Shown piece after piece: positions 27,210 to 36,632 of a DNA stretch of 64,000 nt. The DNA comes from AP-15 sp963703745. GTDB lineage: Bacteria; Pseudomonadota; Alphaproteobacteria; ATCC43930; CGMCC-115725. Position 1 is the first letter of the stretch; each line of letters begins with the position of its first letter. The notes below the pieces were generated by a model. That model searched no databases. It had not been told where the DNA came from and saw only the letters and a list, made by a program, of their open reading frames with translations. A program made the translations under genes and the position numbers. Where the stretch lies: positions 1,909,270-1,973,269 of the forward strand of contig CAVPFL010000002.1 of the NCBI GenBank assembly GCA_963703745.1, written 5' to 3'.

Positions 27210-27538
27210 CCGATTTCGACCACGCCGCGATCGACGAGATCTTGCACAGCCGCGTGCGGCTCGCCATCGTCGCCTTTCTCGCCGGCGCCAAGACCGCCGA
27301 TTTCGCGGCGGTGCGCGACGCCACCAAGACGACCGATGGCAACGCCAGCGTCCATTTGCGCAAACTCGAAGACGCCGGCTATGTCGCGATGCGGAAGCGC
27401 TTTGTCGCGCGCAAGCCGCAGACTCTCTATTCGCTGACCGAAAGCGGGCGCAAGGCCTTGCTCGATTATGTCGCCCACCTCGAAGCCTTGCTGCCGCCTT
27501 CGGGCGGCGAACCCCCAGGGAAGGACTCAACCCGATGA
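27206..27538 (+). CDS. Winged-helix transcriptional regulator (HTH_34-like)
   Basis: 110 residues. IDEILHSRVRLAIVAFLAG starts the winged helix, TDGNASVHLRKLEDAGYV is the recognition-helix region, and KPQTLYSLTESGRKALLDY is the wing plus C-terminal helix. This matches small MarR/ArsR-like HTH_34 proteins. No ligand domain is attached. It is coupled by ATGA overlaps to genes on both sides (27206 and 27535), so it probably controls its own four-gene unit. Confidence 0.82.
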   Translation: MTDFDHAAIDEILHSRVRLAIVAFLAGAKTADFAAVRDATKTTDGNASVHLRKLEDAGYVAMRKRFVARKPQTLYSLTESGRKALLDYVAHLEALLPPSGGEPPGKDSTR

Positions 27539-29109
27539 AACAGGCCCTGTCGCACCTCCTGAACGACCTGCTGTCGGCGATCCTGTTCCTCGCCGTCTAT
27601 CTGACGACGGCAAACATCACCGCCGCCGCGGCGGTCGCGATCACGGTTGGGCTCGCGCAGCTTGCGGTGCAGCGGTTTACCGGAAGACGGATCTGGCCGA
27701 TGCAGTGGATCAGCCTTCTGGTCGTCATCGTCCTCAGCGCCGCCTCGATTGCGACGCAAAGCCCTCGTTTTGTGATGCTAAAGCCGAGCCTCGGCCATTT
27801 CGCGATCGCCGCGGCGATGCTGAAACGCGGCTGGATGAGCCGCTATCTGCCCGAGGTCGCGCTGCGGTATTTGCCCGAGAATGCGCCGGTCGTCGCGGGC
27901 TATGCCTGGGCCGGGTTGATGGCGGTCCTCGGCCTCGCCAACATCCTGTTGGCACTCTACGCCCCTTTCGCAATCTGGGTGTGGTTCATTTCGGTCGGTG
28001 CGATCGGCGCAAAGGTGGTCGCGTTCCTGCTGCAATACGCCGTGTTCCGGACGATCATCCGGCGGGCGCGGATGCGAGCAGTGGGCGCCGCTTTCGGGGC
28101 AGTTGCGCGCTCTTCCTCCGTGCTGCTCGGCGTCGCTGGGCTGATCCTGCTGATAAGTTCCGGCGATGCCGGCGCGGTCGGTTTCCAGCAGCTCGCCGTC
28201 CCCGATCCGGAGGGCGCGCCGCTGGAGGTCGACGTCTGGTATCCGAGCGACGCTCCGGCGATGTTGCGTTTCCTCGGGCCGTTCCGCCAGACCGTCGCCG
28301 CAGACGGCGCGATCGCCGGGTCGCAGCTGCCCCTGGTCGTGATCTCGCACGGGACCGGCGGCGGCGCCGAGACCCATTATGATACGGCGCTCGCTCTCGC
28401 CGAGGCCGGCTTTATCGCTGCCGCGCTGACCCATTCCGGCGACAACTGGCGCGACCGCGCCGACAGTCTCACGAGGCGTAACTTCATCGAACGGCCCCGC
28501 CACATCAGGCTCGCGATCGACTACCTGCTGACAGCCTGGCCCGACCGCGAGCACATCGCGGCGGCGCGTATCGGCGCGTTCGGCCACTCGGCGGGCGGAT
28601 TTACCGTGCTCGTCGCGATCGGCGGCAACCCGGAGCTTGCCCGCCTAGACTCGCTCTGCCATGAGCACCCGGACGAGCGGGGGTGCCAGCGGCGGCAGCA
28701 ACAGGTGGCGGCCCTCGGTCCGAGCGGCGACCCGCCGGCCTCGGTTTGGGTCCATGACGAGCGCATCAAGGCGGCGGTCGTCGCCGCTCCGACCGCCGGC
28801 TACGCCTTTACCGCCGCCGGTCTGGCCGCGGTTAAGGCGCCGGTGCAATTGTGGGAGGCCGAAGACGACGAAAGAGCGCCCAACCGGTGGAACGGCGACA
28901 TCGTCAAAGCGAACCTGCCCTCGCCGCCGGAGGCTCATCTCGTCCAGGCTGCCGATCATTTCGCGTTCCTCGCCCCGTGCAGCGCCTCGCTCTCGCGAAT
29001 GGTACCTGAGGTCTGCGCGGAGGTGCCAGGCTTCGATCGGACGGCCTTTCATCGCGACTTCAACGTCGCGGTCGTTGCGTTTTTCCGCAAACAGTTGGAC
29101 GGCCGATAG
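27535..29109 (+). CDS. Fusion of IspZ/YciB-like membrane domain and dienelactone-hydrolase-like alpha/beta hydrolase
   Basis: 524 residues in one frame. Residues 1 to about 178 have five or so membrane segments resembling the septation protein A (IspZ/YciB) family, for example LLSAILFLAVYLTTANITAA and LPENAPVVAGYAWAGLMAVL. A further hydrophobic stretch at about 190-212 (LLGVAGLILLISSGDAG) resembles a signal peptide. An alpha/beta hydrolase follows, with GHSAGG (Ser about 351), EAEDDERAP (candidate Asp) and AADHFAFLAP (His about 478), plus VISHGTGGG as oxyanion region. The hydrolase would be periplasmic if the inner segment spans the membrane. The junction lies where a separate hydrolase could have begun (ATG at 28072), so gene fusion through stop loss is likely. 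It is ATGA-coupled to the regulator upstream. Confidence 0.8.
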   Translation: MKQALSHLLNDLLSAILFLAVYLTTANITAAAAVAITVGLAQLAVQRFTGRRIWPMQWISLLVVIVLSAASIATQSPRFVMLKPSLGHFAIAAAMLKRGWMSRYLPEVALRYLPENAPVVAGYAWAGLMAVLGLANILLALYAPFAIWVWFISVGAIGAKVVAFLLQYAVFRTIIRRARMRAVGAAFGAVARSSSVLLGVAGLILLISSGDAGAVGFQQLAVPDPEGAPLEVDVWYPSDAPAMLRFLGPFRQTVAADGAIAGSQLPLVVISHGTGGGAETHYDTALALAEAGFIAAALTHSGDNWRDRADSLTRRNFIERPRHIRLAIDYLLTAWPDREHIAAARIGAFGHSAGGFTVLVAIGGNPELARLDSLCHEHPDERGCQRRQQQVAALGPSGDPPASVWVHDERIKAAVVAAPTAGYAFTAAGLAAVKAPVQLWEAEDDERAPNRWNGDIVKANLPSPPEAHLVQAADHFAFLAPCSASLSRMVPEVCAEVPGFDRTAFHRDFNVAVVAFFRKQLDGR

Positions 29110-29128
29110 GACCGGCGGGGGAGAGACC

Positions 29129-29688
29129 ATGAACCTCGACCTCTTCCCGCTCGGATGGGTGCATCTCGTCGCGAGCCTGGCCGCCCTTGCCGTCGGCATG
29201 CTGGTTGTGCTGCGGCCGAAAGGCACCCCGGTCCATAAGCGGCGCGGACGGGTCTACGCCCTCACCCTTCTAGTTACCAGCCTTACGGCGCTCGGCATTT
29301 ACCGGCGCGGCATTTTCTTTTTCCCGCATTGGCTGGCGATTGCGACCCTCATCGTCGAGCCGGCGTTCTCGCCGCACATTTCAAGATGCCGCGGAAGGCC
29401 TGGCTGCACTTGCACCTGACGTGCCTATTGACCAGCCTCTACATTCTGGTCGGCGGCGGCGTAAATGAAATGTTCCTGCGCGTCGACGCGCTGCGCCGAC
29501 TGGCTCCGACACTCAATTCCCCCGTTGTCGGGCTGACTCACCTTGGTGTGATCATCGTCTTCTTGGCGCTCGCCGGCTACTTCAATGCCATGGTGCTGGG
29601 GAAGTCGCGAATGAGGCGGCGGTCGCCGCCAAGCGCGCCTGCTGCCAGTTTCAGCGGGCACGAGGTCCCGTCGATAGGACAAGGCTGA
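29129..29688 (+). CDS. DUF2306-like membrane protein (one frameshift as read)
   Basis: The first frame encodes WVHLVASLAALAVGMLVVL, then PKGTPVHKRRGRVYALTLL, a DUF2306-like opening. A second frame continues AGVLAAHFKMPRKAWLHLHL, ILVGGGVNEMF and GVIIVFLALAGYF. The shift lies near 29352; adding one base after the codons for LIV joins them into a protein of about 186 residues with five or six membrane spans. The gene follows the hydrolase fusion by 19 bp, with GGGGGAGAG before the ATG. Function is unknown. A single-base sequencing deletion is simpler than a true pseudogene. Confidence 0.68.
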
Positions 29689-29850
29689 ACGGTACCCGGC
29701 TGCATGACGGGAGAGACAGCGGCTAGTCATCGCCGGGATGCGAAGCACCCGGAATGATCCTGCAACCCCTACGCCGCAATTCCGCTGTGCCGAGCGCCCG
29801 GCCGACTACCTCGCGTGAGGCTGCGCTCGGCAGCACATCCCACGCGCTGC

Positions 29851-30903
29851 TCATCGCCTTGCGCCTGCTTCGGCCTCGGTCGTGGTTTCCATGAATTGTG
29901 CCAGGCGCTTATGGTAGAGGGCGGTGATCGCCGCGACATCCTCCTTCCGCCAATCGACGGCGACATCGCTCTGGTTCGCCATCAGGCCGGCGAGCACACG
30001 CGCGTTGACCTCGCGCATATAATGCGAGCCGTCATAGGTCCCGTCTTTGCTCTCGGTCAGCGCCGATGGGATCGAAAAATCGAGGAACTCGTCATAAGCC
30101 GCAGCGACCTGAGCGATCGCCGCGAGATAGGCGTCGAGCTGGCCGGTCTGGCTGAAGCCGGCGATGCGCCAAGCCGATTCCGGCGGGATGTAGCCGATCG
30201 CGCGCGCCTCGGGGAACAGGCGGCGCAGTTCGACATAAGCCGCCGCACGCTCGGCATGCACGTCGAACGGCGGCGGTTGCGGCTCGATCGGGCCCTTGGG
30301 ATCGTAGCGATGGCGCTTCGATCTGACCTCGAGTTGGGCGTGAAAATCCGCATCATAGTAGCGATGGTGCGGCGCGTCCCCGCGCAACGTGCGGATCGAG
30401 AAATCGAGCGCATCAAGCGACAGATAGCTGGCAAAGATCGAGGGCGGCCCTTCCCCGTCGCGGATAAAGTCCGGTACCTCAACCGCCTGTTCCGGCCCGA
30501 TGAACTCGGAGCGCCTGACGTCGACGATCATCAGGCGAGGCACAAAGCCGCGTTCCCGCAAATACTTTGCGTAGAACAGGTATTCGGTCGCCTGGCCGTC
30601 CGAAATGGCTAAATTATAGCAACGGTATCCCTCGATCTTTTCCTCGGGCAGCAGCGTCGCGCGCGAAGTCCCGAGAATTATGCAATCGTAATCCCGCAGC
30701 CGCGGCAGGAACCGGATGACCGTCGCCATGCGCTCGTTGAACGGGTAATTGACGCCCGTCAGGACATTCCCCTTCAGATACCAGAGCGGGTCCACCAGAC
30801 AATTCACGGCAAAACACGCGGCGACGATCAGGCCGGCGGTAGCTACCAGCCAGCCGAGGTAGGTTCGGAGTCGCTGCTTTGATCTCACCTTTAAGCTCAC
30901 CAT
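29851..30903 (-). CDS. Membrane-anchored SGNH-hydrolase-like protein
   Basis: 350 residues from ATG at 30903. One N-terminal membrane helix (WLVATAGLIVAACFAVN) is followed by a large extracytoplasmic region. The motif CIILGTSRA carries the candidate nucleophile Ser and YDGSHYMREVNARVLAGL the Asp-x2-His pair, as in SGNH-fold esterases and DltD/AlgX-like acyl-transfer proteins. The region between is not conserved with anything I recognise. It is divergent from pdxH across 155 bp. Role in cell-surface acylation is inference; hypothetical protein is the safe call. Confidence 0.6.
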   Translation of the reverse strand: MVSLKVRSKQRLRTYLGWLVATAGLIVAACFAVNCLVDPLWYLKGNVLTGVNYPFNERMATVIRFLPRLRDYDCIILGTSRATLLPEEKIEGYRCYNLAISDGQATEYLFYAKYLRERGFVPRLMIVDVRRSEFIGPEQAVEVPDFIRDGEGPPSIFASYLSLDALDFSIRTLRGDAPHHRYYDADFHAQLEVRSKRHRYDPKGPIEPQPPPFDVHAERAAAYVELRRLFPEARAIGYIPPESAWRIAGFSQTGQLDAYLAAIAQVAAAYDEFLDFSIPSALTESKDGTYDGSHYMREVNARVLAGLMANQSDVAVDWRKEDVAAITALYHKRLAQFMETTTEAEAGARR

Positions 30904-31058
30904 GGCTCGTTTGCCTCCCTGCACGGGGCGCGGGCCCGCTGTAGCGGCGCCTTCCGCGCCTGTTCGTTTCTTTGACAGGCTGTTTCGCCGTGTAACGAGT
31001 ACCACATCGACGTTGCGCTCGCTATGTTGAGTGGGACACTCACCCGACCGAAACGAAA

Positions 31059-31646
31059 ATGGACGAGATCGCTGAGGCCGAACCGCTGGTGCCCTTCCGC
31101 CGCTGGCTCGACGAAGCCTGGAAAGGTGAGCCCAACGCGCACGCGATGACACTGGCGACAGCGACGCCTGAGGGCCGGCCGTCGGCGCGGATGGTGCTGT
31201 TGAACGGGCTCGATGCGCGCGGGTTCGTCTTCTACACCAATCTCGAGAGCCGGAAGTCGATCGAGTTGTCCGCCAACCCCTATGCCGCGCTATGTTTTAT
31301 GTGGAAGTCGCTGAACCGACAGGTTCGCGTCGAGGGTCCCGTCGAACGGGTTGACGACCACGAGGGGGATACCTATTTCGCCAGCCGGCCGCGCGACAGT
31401 CAGCTCGGCGCTTGGGCTTCGGACCAGTCGCGTCCGCTCGAGAGCCGTGCGGTGCTCGAGCGCCGGGTCGAAGAGTTTTCCCGCCGCTTCGCCGAGGGTA
31501 GAGTACCGCGTCCGGCATATTGGTCCGGCTTCCGGGTCGTGCCGCAACGCGTGGAATTCTGGAAGGAGCGGCCATTTCGGCTGCATGATCGGTTGTTGTT
31601 TATTCGTGAAGGCGAGGGATGGCGACGGCAACGGCTGTTTCCATGA
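31059..31646 (+). CDS. pdxH: Pyridoxamine 5'-phosphate oxidase
   Basis: 195 residues. Motifs include PSARMVLLNGLDARGFVFYT (FMN/substrate binding), NLESRKSIEL, GWxSxQS-equivalent GAWASDQSRP and the terminal WRRQRLFP. It oxidises pyridoxine or pyridoxamine 5'-phosphate to PLP using FMN and oxygen. Its TGA overlaps the start of the cation-efflux gene (ATGA). PLP is the cofactor of ALAS, encoded 4 kb away (hemA). Confidence 0.95.
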   Translation: MDEIAEAEPLVPFRRWLDEAWKGEPNAHAMTLATATPEGRPSARMVLLNGLDARGFVFYTNLESRKSIELSANPYAALCFMWKSLNRQVRVEGPVERVDDHEGDTYFASRPRDSQLGAWASDQSRPLESRAVLERRVEEFSRRFAEGRVPRPAYWSGFRVVPQRVEFWKERPFRLHDRLLFIREGEGWRRQRLFP

Positions 31647-32563
31647 TCCACGGGGCGCCCGCCAACCGGCTCCGGCGGTTGGCGACCTACGCCTCGGTCG
31701 CGGTCGCGGCGCTTTTGATCTCGGCCAAATTCGTGGCCTGGCTCGAAACCGGCTCCGTCGCGCTGTTATCGAGCCTCGTCGACTCGCTGCTCGACATCGT
31801 CGCATCCTTCGTCAATCTGGTCGCGGTCCGGCATGCAATGAGCCCCGCCGACCGCGAGCATCGGTTCGGCCACGGCAAGGCCGAGCCGCTCGCAGTGCTC
31901 GGCCAATCGGCCTTCATCATCGGCAGCGCGATGTTGCTCTTTGCCGAGGCGGTGCGGCGGCTGATCTGGCCGGTCCCCGTCGAGAACGCGCCGGCCGGGA
32001 TCGTGGTCATGATCTTCTCGATCGTGGTGACGGTCGGGCTCGTCCTCTATCAGCGTTACGTTGTAAGGCGCACCGGGTCGATCGCGGTCACCGCCGACGA
32101 GCTGCACTATCGCAGCGATCTCGTCTTGAACATCAGCGTAATCGTTGCGCTCGTGCTCGGCAGCGCCCTCGCCTTGCCACTGCTCGATCCGCTGTTCGGT
32201 GCCGCGATCGGCATCTGGATCGTCTACAGCGCCGTGCGGCTCGTCCGTCTGTCGCTGTTCCAGCTGATGGACCATGAGCTGTCGGACGATGAGCGCGAGA
32301 AGATCCGCGCGATCGCGCAGTCGCACCCTGACGTGGCCGCCGCGCATGATCTGCGCACCCGGCTCGCCGGGCCGACCGCGTTTATTCAGATCCACATCGA
32401 AATGGACGGTTCATTGAGCCTTGTCCGCGCGCACGAGATCTCGGACGAGGTCGAGGCCGAGCTGCGCGCAACCTATCCGAATGCCGAGATCATCATCCAT
32501 CAGGATCCCGCGGGGGTTGAGGAGCCGCGCGCCAACTTTCCGCGTCGGGTTGCTGCACGATGA
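31643..32563 (+). CDS. Cation diffusion facilitator family transporter (FieF/CzcD type)
   Basis: 306 residues. Six membrane helices carry metal-site motifs SLVDSLLDIVASFVN and HRFGHGKAEPLAVLGQ, and the cytoplasmic metal-binding domain (HDLRTRLAGPTAFIQIHIEMD) ends the protein. It exports divalent metals such as Zn, Fe or Co in exchange for protons. I chose the ATG at 31643, which overlaps the pdxH stop as ATGA; the frame extends eight codons upstream. The next gene also starts by ATGA overlap, forming a pdxH-cdf-sdr operon. Confidence 0.92.
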   Translation: MIHGAPANRLRRLATYASVAVAALLISAKFVAWLETGSVALLSSLVDSLLDIVASFVNLVAVRHAMSPADREHRFGHGKAEPLAVLGQSAFIIGSAMLLFAEAVRRLIWPVPVENAPAGIVVMIFSIVVTVGLVLYQRYVVRRTGSIAVTADELHYRSDLVLNISVIVALVLGSALALPLLDPLFGAAIGIWIVYSAVRLVRLSLFQLMDHELSDDEREKIRAIAQSHPDVAAAHDLRTRLAGPTAFIQIHIEMDGSLSLVRAHEISDEVEAELRATYPNAEIIIHQDPAGVEEPRANFPRRVAAR

Positions 32564-33297
32564 GCGGTTCCCGCAAGGTCCTTCTCCTAACCGGTGCCAG
32601 CCGCGGGATTGGCCACGCCACGGTCAAGCGCTTCAGCGACGCTGGTTGGCGGATCATCACTTGCTCGCGCGACGCCGTGCCGCCCGAATGCAAGCGCGAT
32701 TCGAACTGGACCCACCACATTACCGCCGACCTCGGTGACCCGGTCGACCTCGAGCACTTCGTGGCCGAGGCCGGAAAGTTTCTCGACGGCGCGTTGCATG
32801 CGCTCGTCAACAATGCCGGGGTCTCGCCAAAGGCCCCGACCAAGGAGCGGCTCGGCGTTCTCAACGGCGACATTGAAGATTGGCACAGAGTGTTTCAACT
32901 GAACTTCTTCGTGCCGCTGATCTTGTCCCGCGCCTTTGCCCAGGCTCTGGCGCAAGGCAAGGGTGCGATCGTCAACATCACCTCGATCGCCGGCCATCAT
33001 GTGCATCCCTTCGCCGGCTCGGCCTATTCGACCTCGAAAGCGGCATTATCAGCGCTGACTCGCGAGATGGCCGCCGACTTCGCGCGCATCGGCGTCCGCG
33101 TCAATGCTGTCGCCCCGGGCGAGATTGAGACCGCGATGCTGTCGCCCGAGACTACCTCGCTGCTGCCGCGCATCCCACTCAACCGGCTCGGCGTCCCGGC
33201 CGATGTCGCCGGCACAATCTTTTTCCTATGCAGCAACGACGCCGCTTATGTCACCGGCACCGAGATCTCGGTCAACGGCGGCCAGCACATCTACTGA
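32560..33297 (+). CDS. SDR family NAD(P)-dependent oxidoreductase
   Basis: 245 residues. TGASRGIG near the N-terminus binds the cofactor, NNAG (in VNNAGVSPKAP) is conserved, NITSIAG carries the catalytic Ser, and YSTSKAAL has the Tyr-x3-Lys pair. The ending VTGTEISVNGGQHIY fits classical SDRs of the FabG-like group. The substrate cannot be told. It is third in the ATGA-coupled operon with pdxH and the cation exporter. Confidence 0.92.
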   Translation: MSGSRKVLLLTGASRGIGHATVKRFSDAGWRIITCSRDAVPPECKRDSNWTHHITADLGDPVDLEHFVAEAGKFLDGALHALVNNAGVSPKAPTKERLGVLNGDIEDWHRVFQLNFFVPLILSRAFAQALAQGKGAIVNITSIAGHHVHPFAGSAYSTSKAALSALTREMAADFARIGVRVNAVAPGEIETAMLSPETTSLLPRIPLNRLGVPADVAGTIFFLCSNDAAYVTGTEISVNGGQHIY

Positions 33298-33416
33298 GAG
33301 GCCGGCCCGAATGACACAAGCATTATTAACAGGGTATCGTCACCGCCGCCTTCGCCACGCTTTCGCGGGGGTGCCGGTAACCCATTGTAAATACGCGCGC
33401 CATTTTCGGTCAGACA

Positions 33417-35171
33417 CTAAGGAATGGGGTTCGGCGTAGGCAGGGGCTGGACACCGCAGATCGCCGCTGCGCAAGGCGGGAGTGGCGGGGTAGGGATCAG
33501 GAATTCATTGCCCTGGGTGGCAGCCGAACCGCCGGTCGTGCACTGACCCGTAAAGGTGTCGATGTCCGGGTAAGGTGTCGTGAAACCATCCGTCAGTGTT
33601 TGCATGAAGCTCACGATCAGGTTTTCCTCCTGATCCGTCAAACCGAGGTTCCCGGTCGTCATGTCGATGTTGTTCGGAACCTCGGGCATCGGCCAGCAAT
33701 CAACTTTCTCCGTCTTTCCCGTCGGACAGTGTCCCGACGTGACCTTGAACGGAAACACATCACGCGTATTGTAGAAGTGGACGAGCTGCTTGAGGCTCTT
33801 GGCGTAGCCATTGTGGAAGAACTCTTTCTGGAAATAGGGCCCGGGCGCCTCGGTGGTAGGGCACTGCGGCGGTGTCATCGCCACATTGCGCACAGTCGAC
33901 GTCTGCATCTGGCCGTCGCTGGTTGGCGCATATTGTGTCCAATGCGAGTTCGGGTTGGGGGCGGAGCCGAAGCCGCTTCTGAGGAAAGTGCCCAATCCCA
34001 AATCTCTGTAGGCGAAGCCGTAGGGATTGGGCGTGAACCCGAAGCCGTCCGGCGTAGTCTGATAAAACAGCGCAACCCGAGGGTTGAGCGGCAAGCCGAG
34101 ATTGGCATAGCCGAAGCAGGTGAATAGAGGCCTCGTATCAGCCGCGGCGCCGGTATCGGTCTGGCCCGACGCCAATGGAGTCGATCTTCCATCGAGATGG
34201 CATGAATTGCAGTTGCCTTTGCCTTTGAAAAGTTTGTAGCCAGCCATCTCGTCTGACGTCAGAGTGTAGTTGCCCTTCAGGAAGGCGTCGAATTTCGATG
34301 TGAACGGGCTAATTCGGTTTGAGCGTTCGTATTTGGAGAGCAACTGCCCCCAATGGTCGTAGATATTGTTTGCTTTGGTGCGGTCTTCCGGGCTCAGCCG
34401 GATTGGCGTGGCGCTGCCGCGGAACATCGCTGCCCCTCCTGGGGTGGAGCAGATCTTCCAGGTGTTGCCCGGCCAACGGATGTGGGAATCCGCGCCCCAA
34501 ACCAGCTCAAAGAGGGGCCGGTATACTGCTTTCGATAGCCGAAACGCGATGCAAGCCGTGTCAGGAAAGCCCATTTCCTGAGTATCGACCGGTGGATGCT
34601 GTGCCTGCTCGGCGTCGGCACTCTGCAGTTTGTAGCCGGTCGAACGGGCATCCCAGAAGTTTCCGCCAAAGAATGCGCCTTGTGTTGCATTGTATTCGAG
34701 CGCAGGGAAATCTGGCGAATAAGTGTATCGCTGCGCCGCTCGCTTGCCTGCCCGATAACGAAAAGAGCCGGGATATCCGATCATTGTCAGATTGACGGAC
34801 GGTATCGGCCCGCTAAAGCCGGCATACGGCATGTGGCAGGAAGCGCAGGCCACGTTTCTGAGGAGTGACATGTTTTGGTCGAAATTCAGCAGCTTGCCGA
34901 GTATTTCTACGGCCTCATTTCCGCTGCCCTGCAGTGTGGGTGGATTACCTGCCAGAGTCGGACGTGGCAGTGCCGCCCATTCCTTAAGCGCTTCATTGAA
35001 GATGAATTGAATTTCGCGCTGAACCCTTCCGATCTCCGAGTCCAAATCGGACGGCAGAATGCCAGATCCAAAGGGATTAAACGCCGAGACCGGCCCCGGA
35101 ACGGGGTCGGCGGAAACTGCCGCGTGCGAAAGGCCCAGGATCCCGAGCACCGCTGCTAAACCTGCCGTCAC
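33417..35171 (-). CDS. Di-heme cytochrome c peroxidase/MauG-like secreted protein
   Basis: 584 residues. The signal peptide is TAGLAAVLGILGLSHAAVSA. Two c-type heme sites, CASCH (109-113) and CNSCH (321-325), lie in two peroxidase-like halves, with GGNFWDARSTG, the LFTCFGYANLGLP region and FFHNGYAKSLKQLVHFYNTRD matching CcpA/MauG relatives. It is longer than standard CcpA (about 350), with inserted loops. Periplasmic peroxidase or redox function is expected. The start appears to be GTG; a good GGGAG lies 26 nt upstream, unusually far. It is transcribed away from hemA's 3' end. Confidence 0.85.
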   Translation of the reverse strand: MTAGLAAVLGILGLSHAAVSADPVPGPVSAFNPFGSGILPSDLDSEIGRVQREIQFIFNEALKEWAALPRPTLAGNPPTLQGSGNEAVEILGKLLNFDQNMSLLRNVACASCHMPYAGFSGPIPSVNLTMIGYPGSFRYRAGKRAAQRYTYSPDFPALEYNATQGAFFGGNFWDARSTGYKLQSADAEQAQHPPVDTQEMGFPDTACIAFRLSKAVYRPLFELVWGADSHIRWPGNTWKICSTPGGAAMFRGSATPIRLSPEDRTKANNIYDHWGQLLSKYERSNRISPFTSKFDAFLKGNYTLTSDEMAGYKLFKGKGNCNSCHLDGRSTPLASGQTDTGAAADTRPLFTCFGYANLGLPLNPRVALFYQTTPDGFGFTPNPYGFAYRDLGLGTFLRSGFGSAPNPNSHWTQYAPTSDGQMQTSTVRNVAMTPPQCPTTEAPGPYFQKEFFHNGYAKSLKQLVHFYNTRDVFPFKVTSGHCPTGKTEKVDCWPMPEVPNNIDMTTGNLGLTDQEENLIVSFMQTLTDGFTTPYPDIDTFTGQCTTGGSAATQGNEFLIPTPPLPPCAAAICGVQPLPTPNPIP

Positions 35172-35400
35172 GAGTGCAGTGTGTCGGTGTATCGGCTTCT
35201 CCCTCGGCTGTCGTGCGGGGCCGCGCCGATTTCAAGCATCCGCCGGCAGGTTGTCGAGGTCTCACCTTACAGCACTATAGCCGTTAAGTATCGCTCAATC
35301 ACGCGGAGGCCTCTGCTACGGGCTGCTGGCGGAGGCAGGCTGCTGATCTCCTCGCTGATCACGCTGGCAGGGAGCGAGTGTCGTCTTACGCCGGCACGCC

Positions 35401-36606
35401 TCAGGCGGCGCGGCGCAGGGTCAGCCGGGTCCACACGTCGCTGAGGCCGGCGACGAGTGCCTCGATGTCTGCATCGCTGTGCAATGGCGACGGTGTCAGC
35501 CGCAAGCGCTCGGTGCCGCGCGGCACCGTCGGATAGTTGATCGGCTGGACATAGATGTGGTGACGGTGCAGGAGCTCGTCGCAGGCGGTTTTGCACAGGC
35601 CAGGGTCGCCGATCATGACCGGGACGATGTGGCTCGGCGACGGCATCACCGGCAAGCCGACCTCGGTCAAACGGCGCTTCAGGGTTGCGGCGCGTTCCTG
35701 ATGGCGCTGGCGTTCGATCTGGCTCGTCTTCAGGTGGCGGATCGCGGCGAGCGCGCCGGCCGCGAGGGCCGGCGGCAGCGACGTCGTAAAGATGAATCCG
35801 GGGGCGTGGCTGCGCACAAAATCGACGAGCGCCGCCGAGCCCGCGACATAACCGCCGATCGTGCCAAAGGCTTTGCCGAGCGTCCCCTGAATCACCGTCG
35901 GGCGGTGCATGACGCCGTCGCGTTCGGCGATGCCACCGCCGCGCGCCCCGTAGAGCCCGACCGCGTGCACCTCGTCCAGATAGGTCATCGCGCCAAAGCG
36001 CTCGGCGATATCGCAGTATTCGCCGATCGGCGCGATGTCGCCGTCCATCGAATAGACCGACTCGAAGCAGACGAGCTTGGGCCGCTCGCCCGGCACTTGC
36101 TCGAGCAAGCGCGCGAGATCGGCGGGGTCGTTGTGTCGGAAGATGTATTTCTCGGCGCGGCTGTTGCGGATGCCGGCGATCATCGAGGCATGGTTGGATG
36201 CATCCGAAAATACCACCATGCCCGGTAATTCGCGCGCCAGGGTCGACAAGGCGGCATCGTTGGCGACATAGCCCGAGGTGAAGATCAAGGCAGCCTCGCG
36301 GCCGTGCAGATCGGCGAGCTCGCGCTCGAGCAACAGATGCAAGTGATTGTTGCCCGAGATGTTGCGGGTTCCGCCGGCGCCGGCGCCCATCGCCCGGAGC
36401 GCTTCCTCCATCGCGGCGAGGACCGCTGGATGCTGGCCCATACCGAGATAGTCATTCGAGCACCAGACGGTGACCTCGGCGCCGATCCGGTGATCGAAGG
36501 CGCGCGGAAAACGACCGCAACGGCGCTCAAGATCGGCGAACACGCGATACCGACCCTCGGCGTGCAGCGCGTCGAGGCGCTCTTTGAACAAGGTTTCGTA
36601 ATCCAT
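35401..36606 (-). CDS. hemA: 5-aminolevulinate synthase
   Basis: 401 residues. MDYETLFKERLDALHAEGRYRVF opens the protein, WCSNDYLGMGQHP, GTRNISGNNHLH and FESVYSMDGDIAPI are conserved, and TLGKAFGTIGGY contains the PLP lysine. It condenses succinyl-CoA with glycine, the Shemin entry to heme in Alphaproteobacteria. The succinyl-CoA enzymes are encoded at the right end of the window. Start at ATG 36606 (another in-frame start is five codons upstream). A strong inverted repeat lies 27 bp upstream and could be an operator. Confidence 0.96.
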   Translation of the reverse strand: MDYETLFKERLDALHAEGRYRVFADLERRCGRFPRAFDHRIGAEVTVWCSNDYLGMGQHPAVLAAMEEALRAMGAGAGGTRNISGNNHLHLLLERELADLHGREAALIFTSGYVANDAALSTLARELPGMVVFSDASNHASMIAGIRNSRAEKYIFRHNDPADLARLLEQVPGERPKLVCFESVYSMDGDIAPIGEYCDIAERFGAMTYLDEVHAVGLYGARGGGIAERDGVMHRPTVIQGTLGKAFGTIGGYVAGSAALVDFVRSHAPGFIFTTSLPPALAAGALAAIRHLKTSQIERQRHQERAATLKRRLTEVGLPVMPSPSHIVPVMIGDPGLCKTACDELLHRHHIYVQPINYPTVPRGTERLRLTPSPLHSDADIEALVAGLSDVWTRLTLRRAA

Positions 36607-36632
36607 CGCCGACACGGTCACCCAGACGGCCG

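Noticed and set aside
26427..27530. 367-codon minus-strand frame
   Set aside because: Antisense of the membrane protein and regulator; its end merely translates the tandem repeat.
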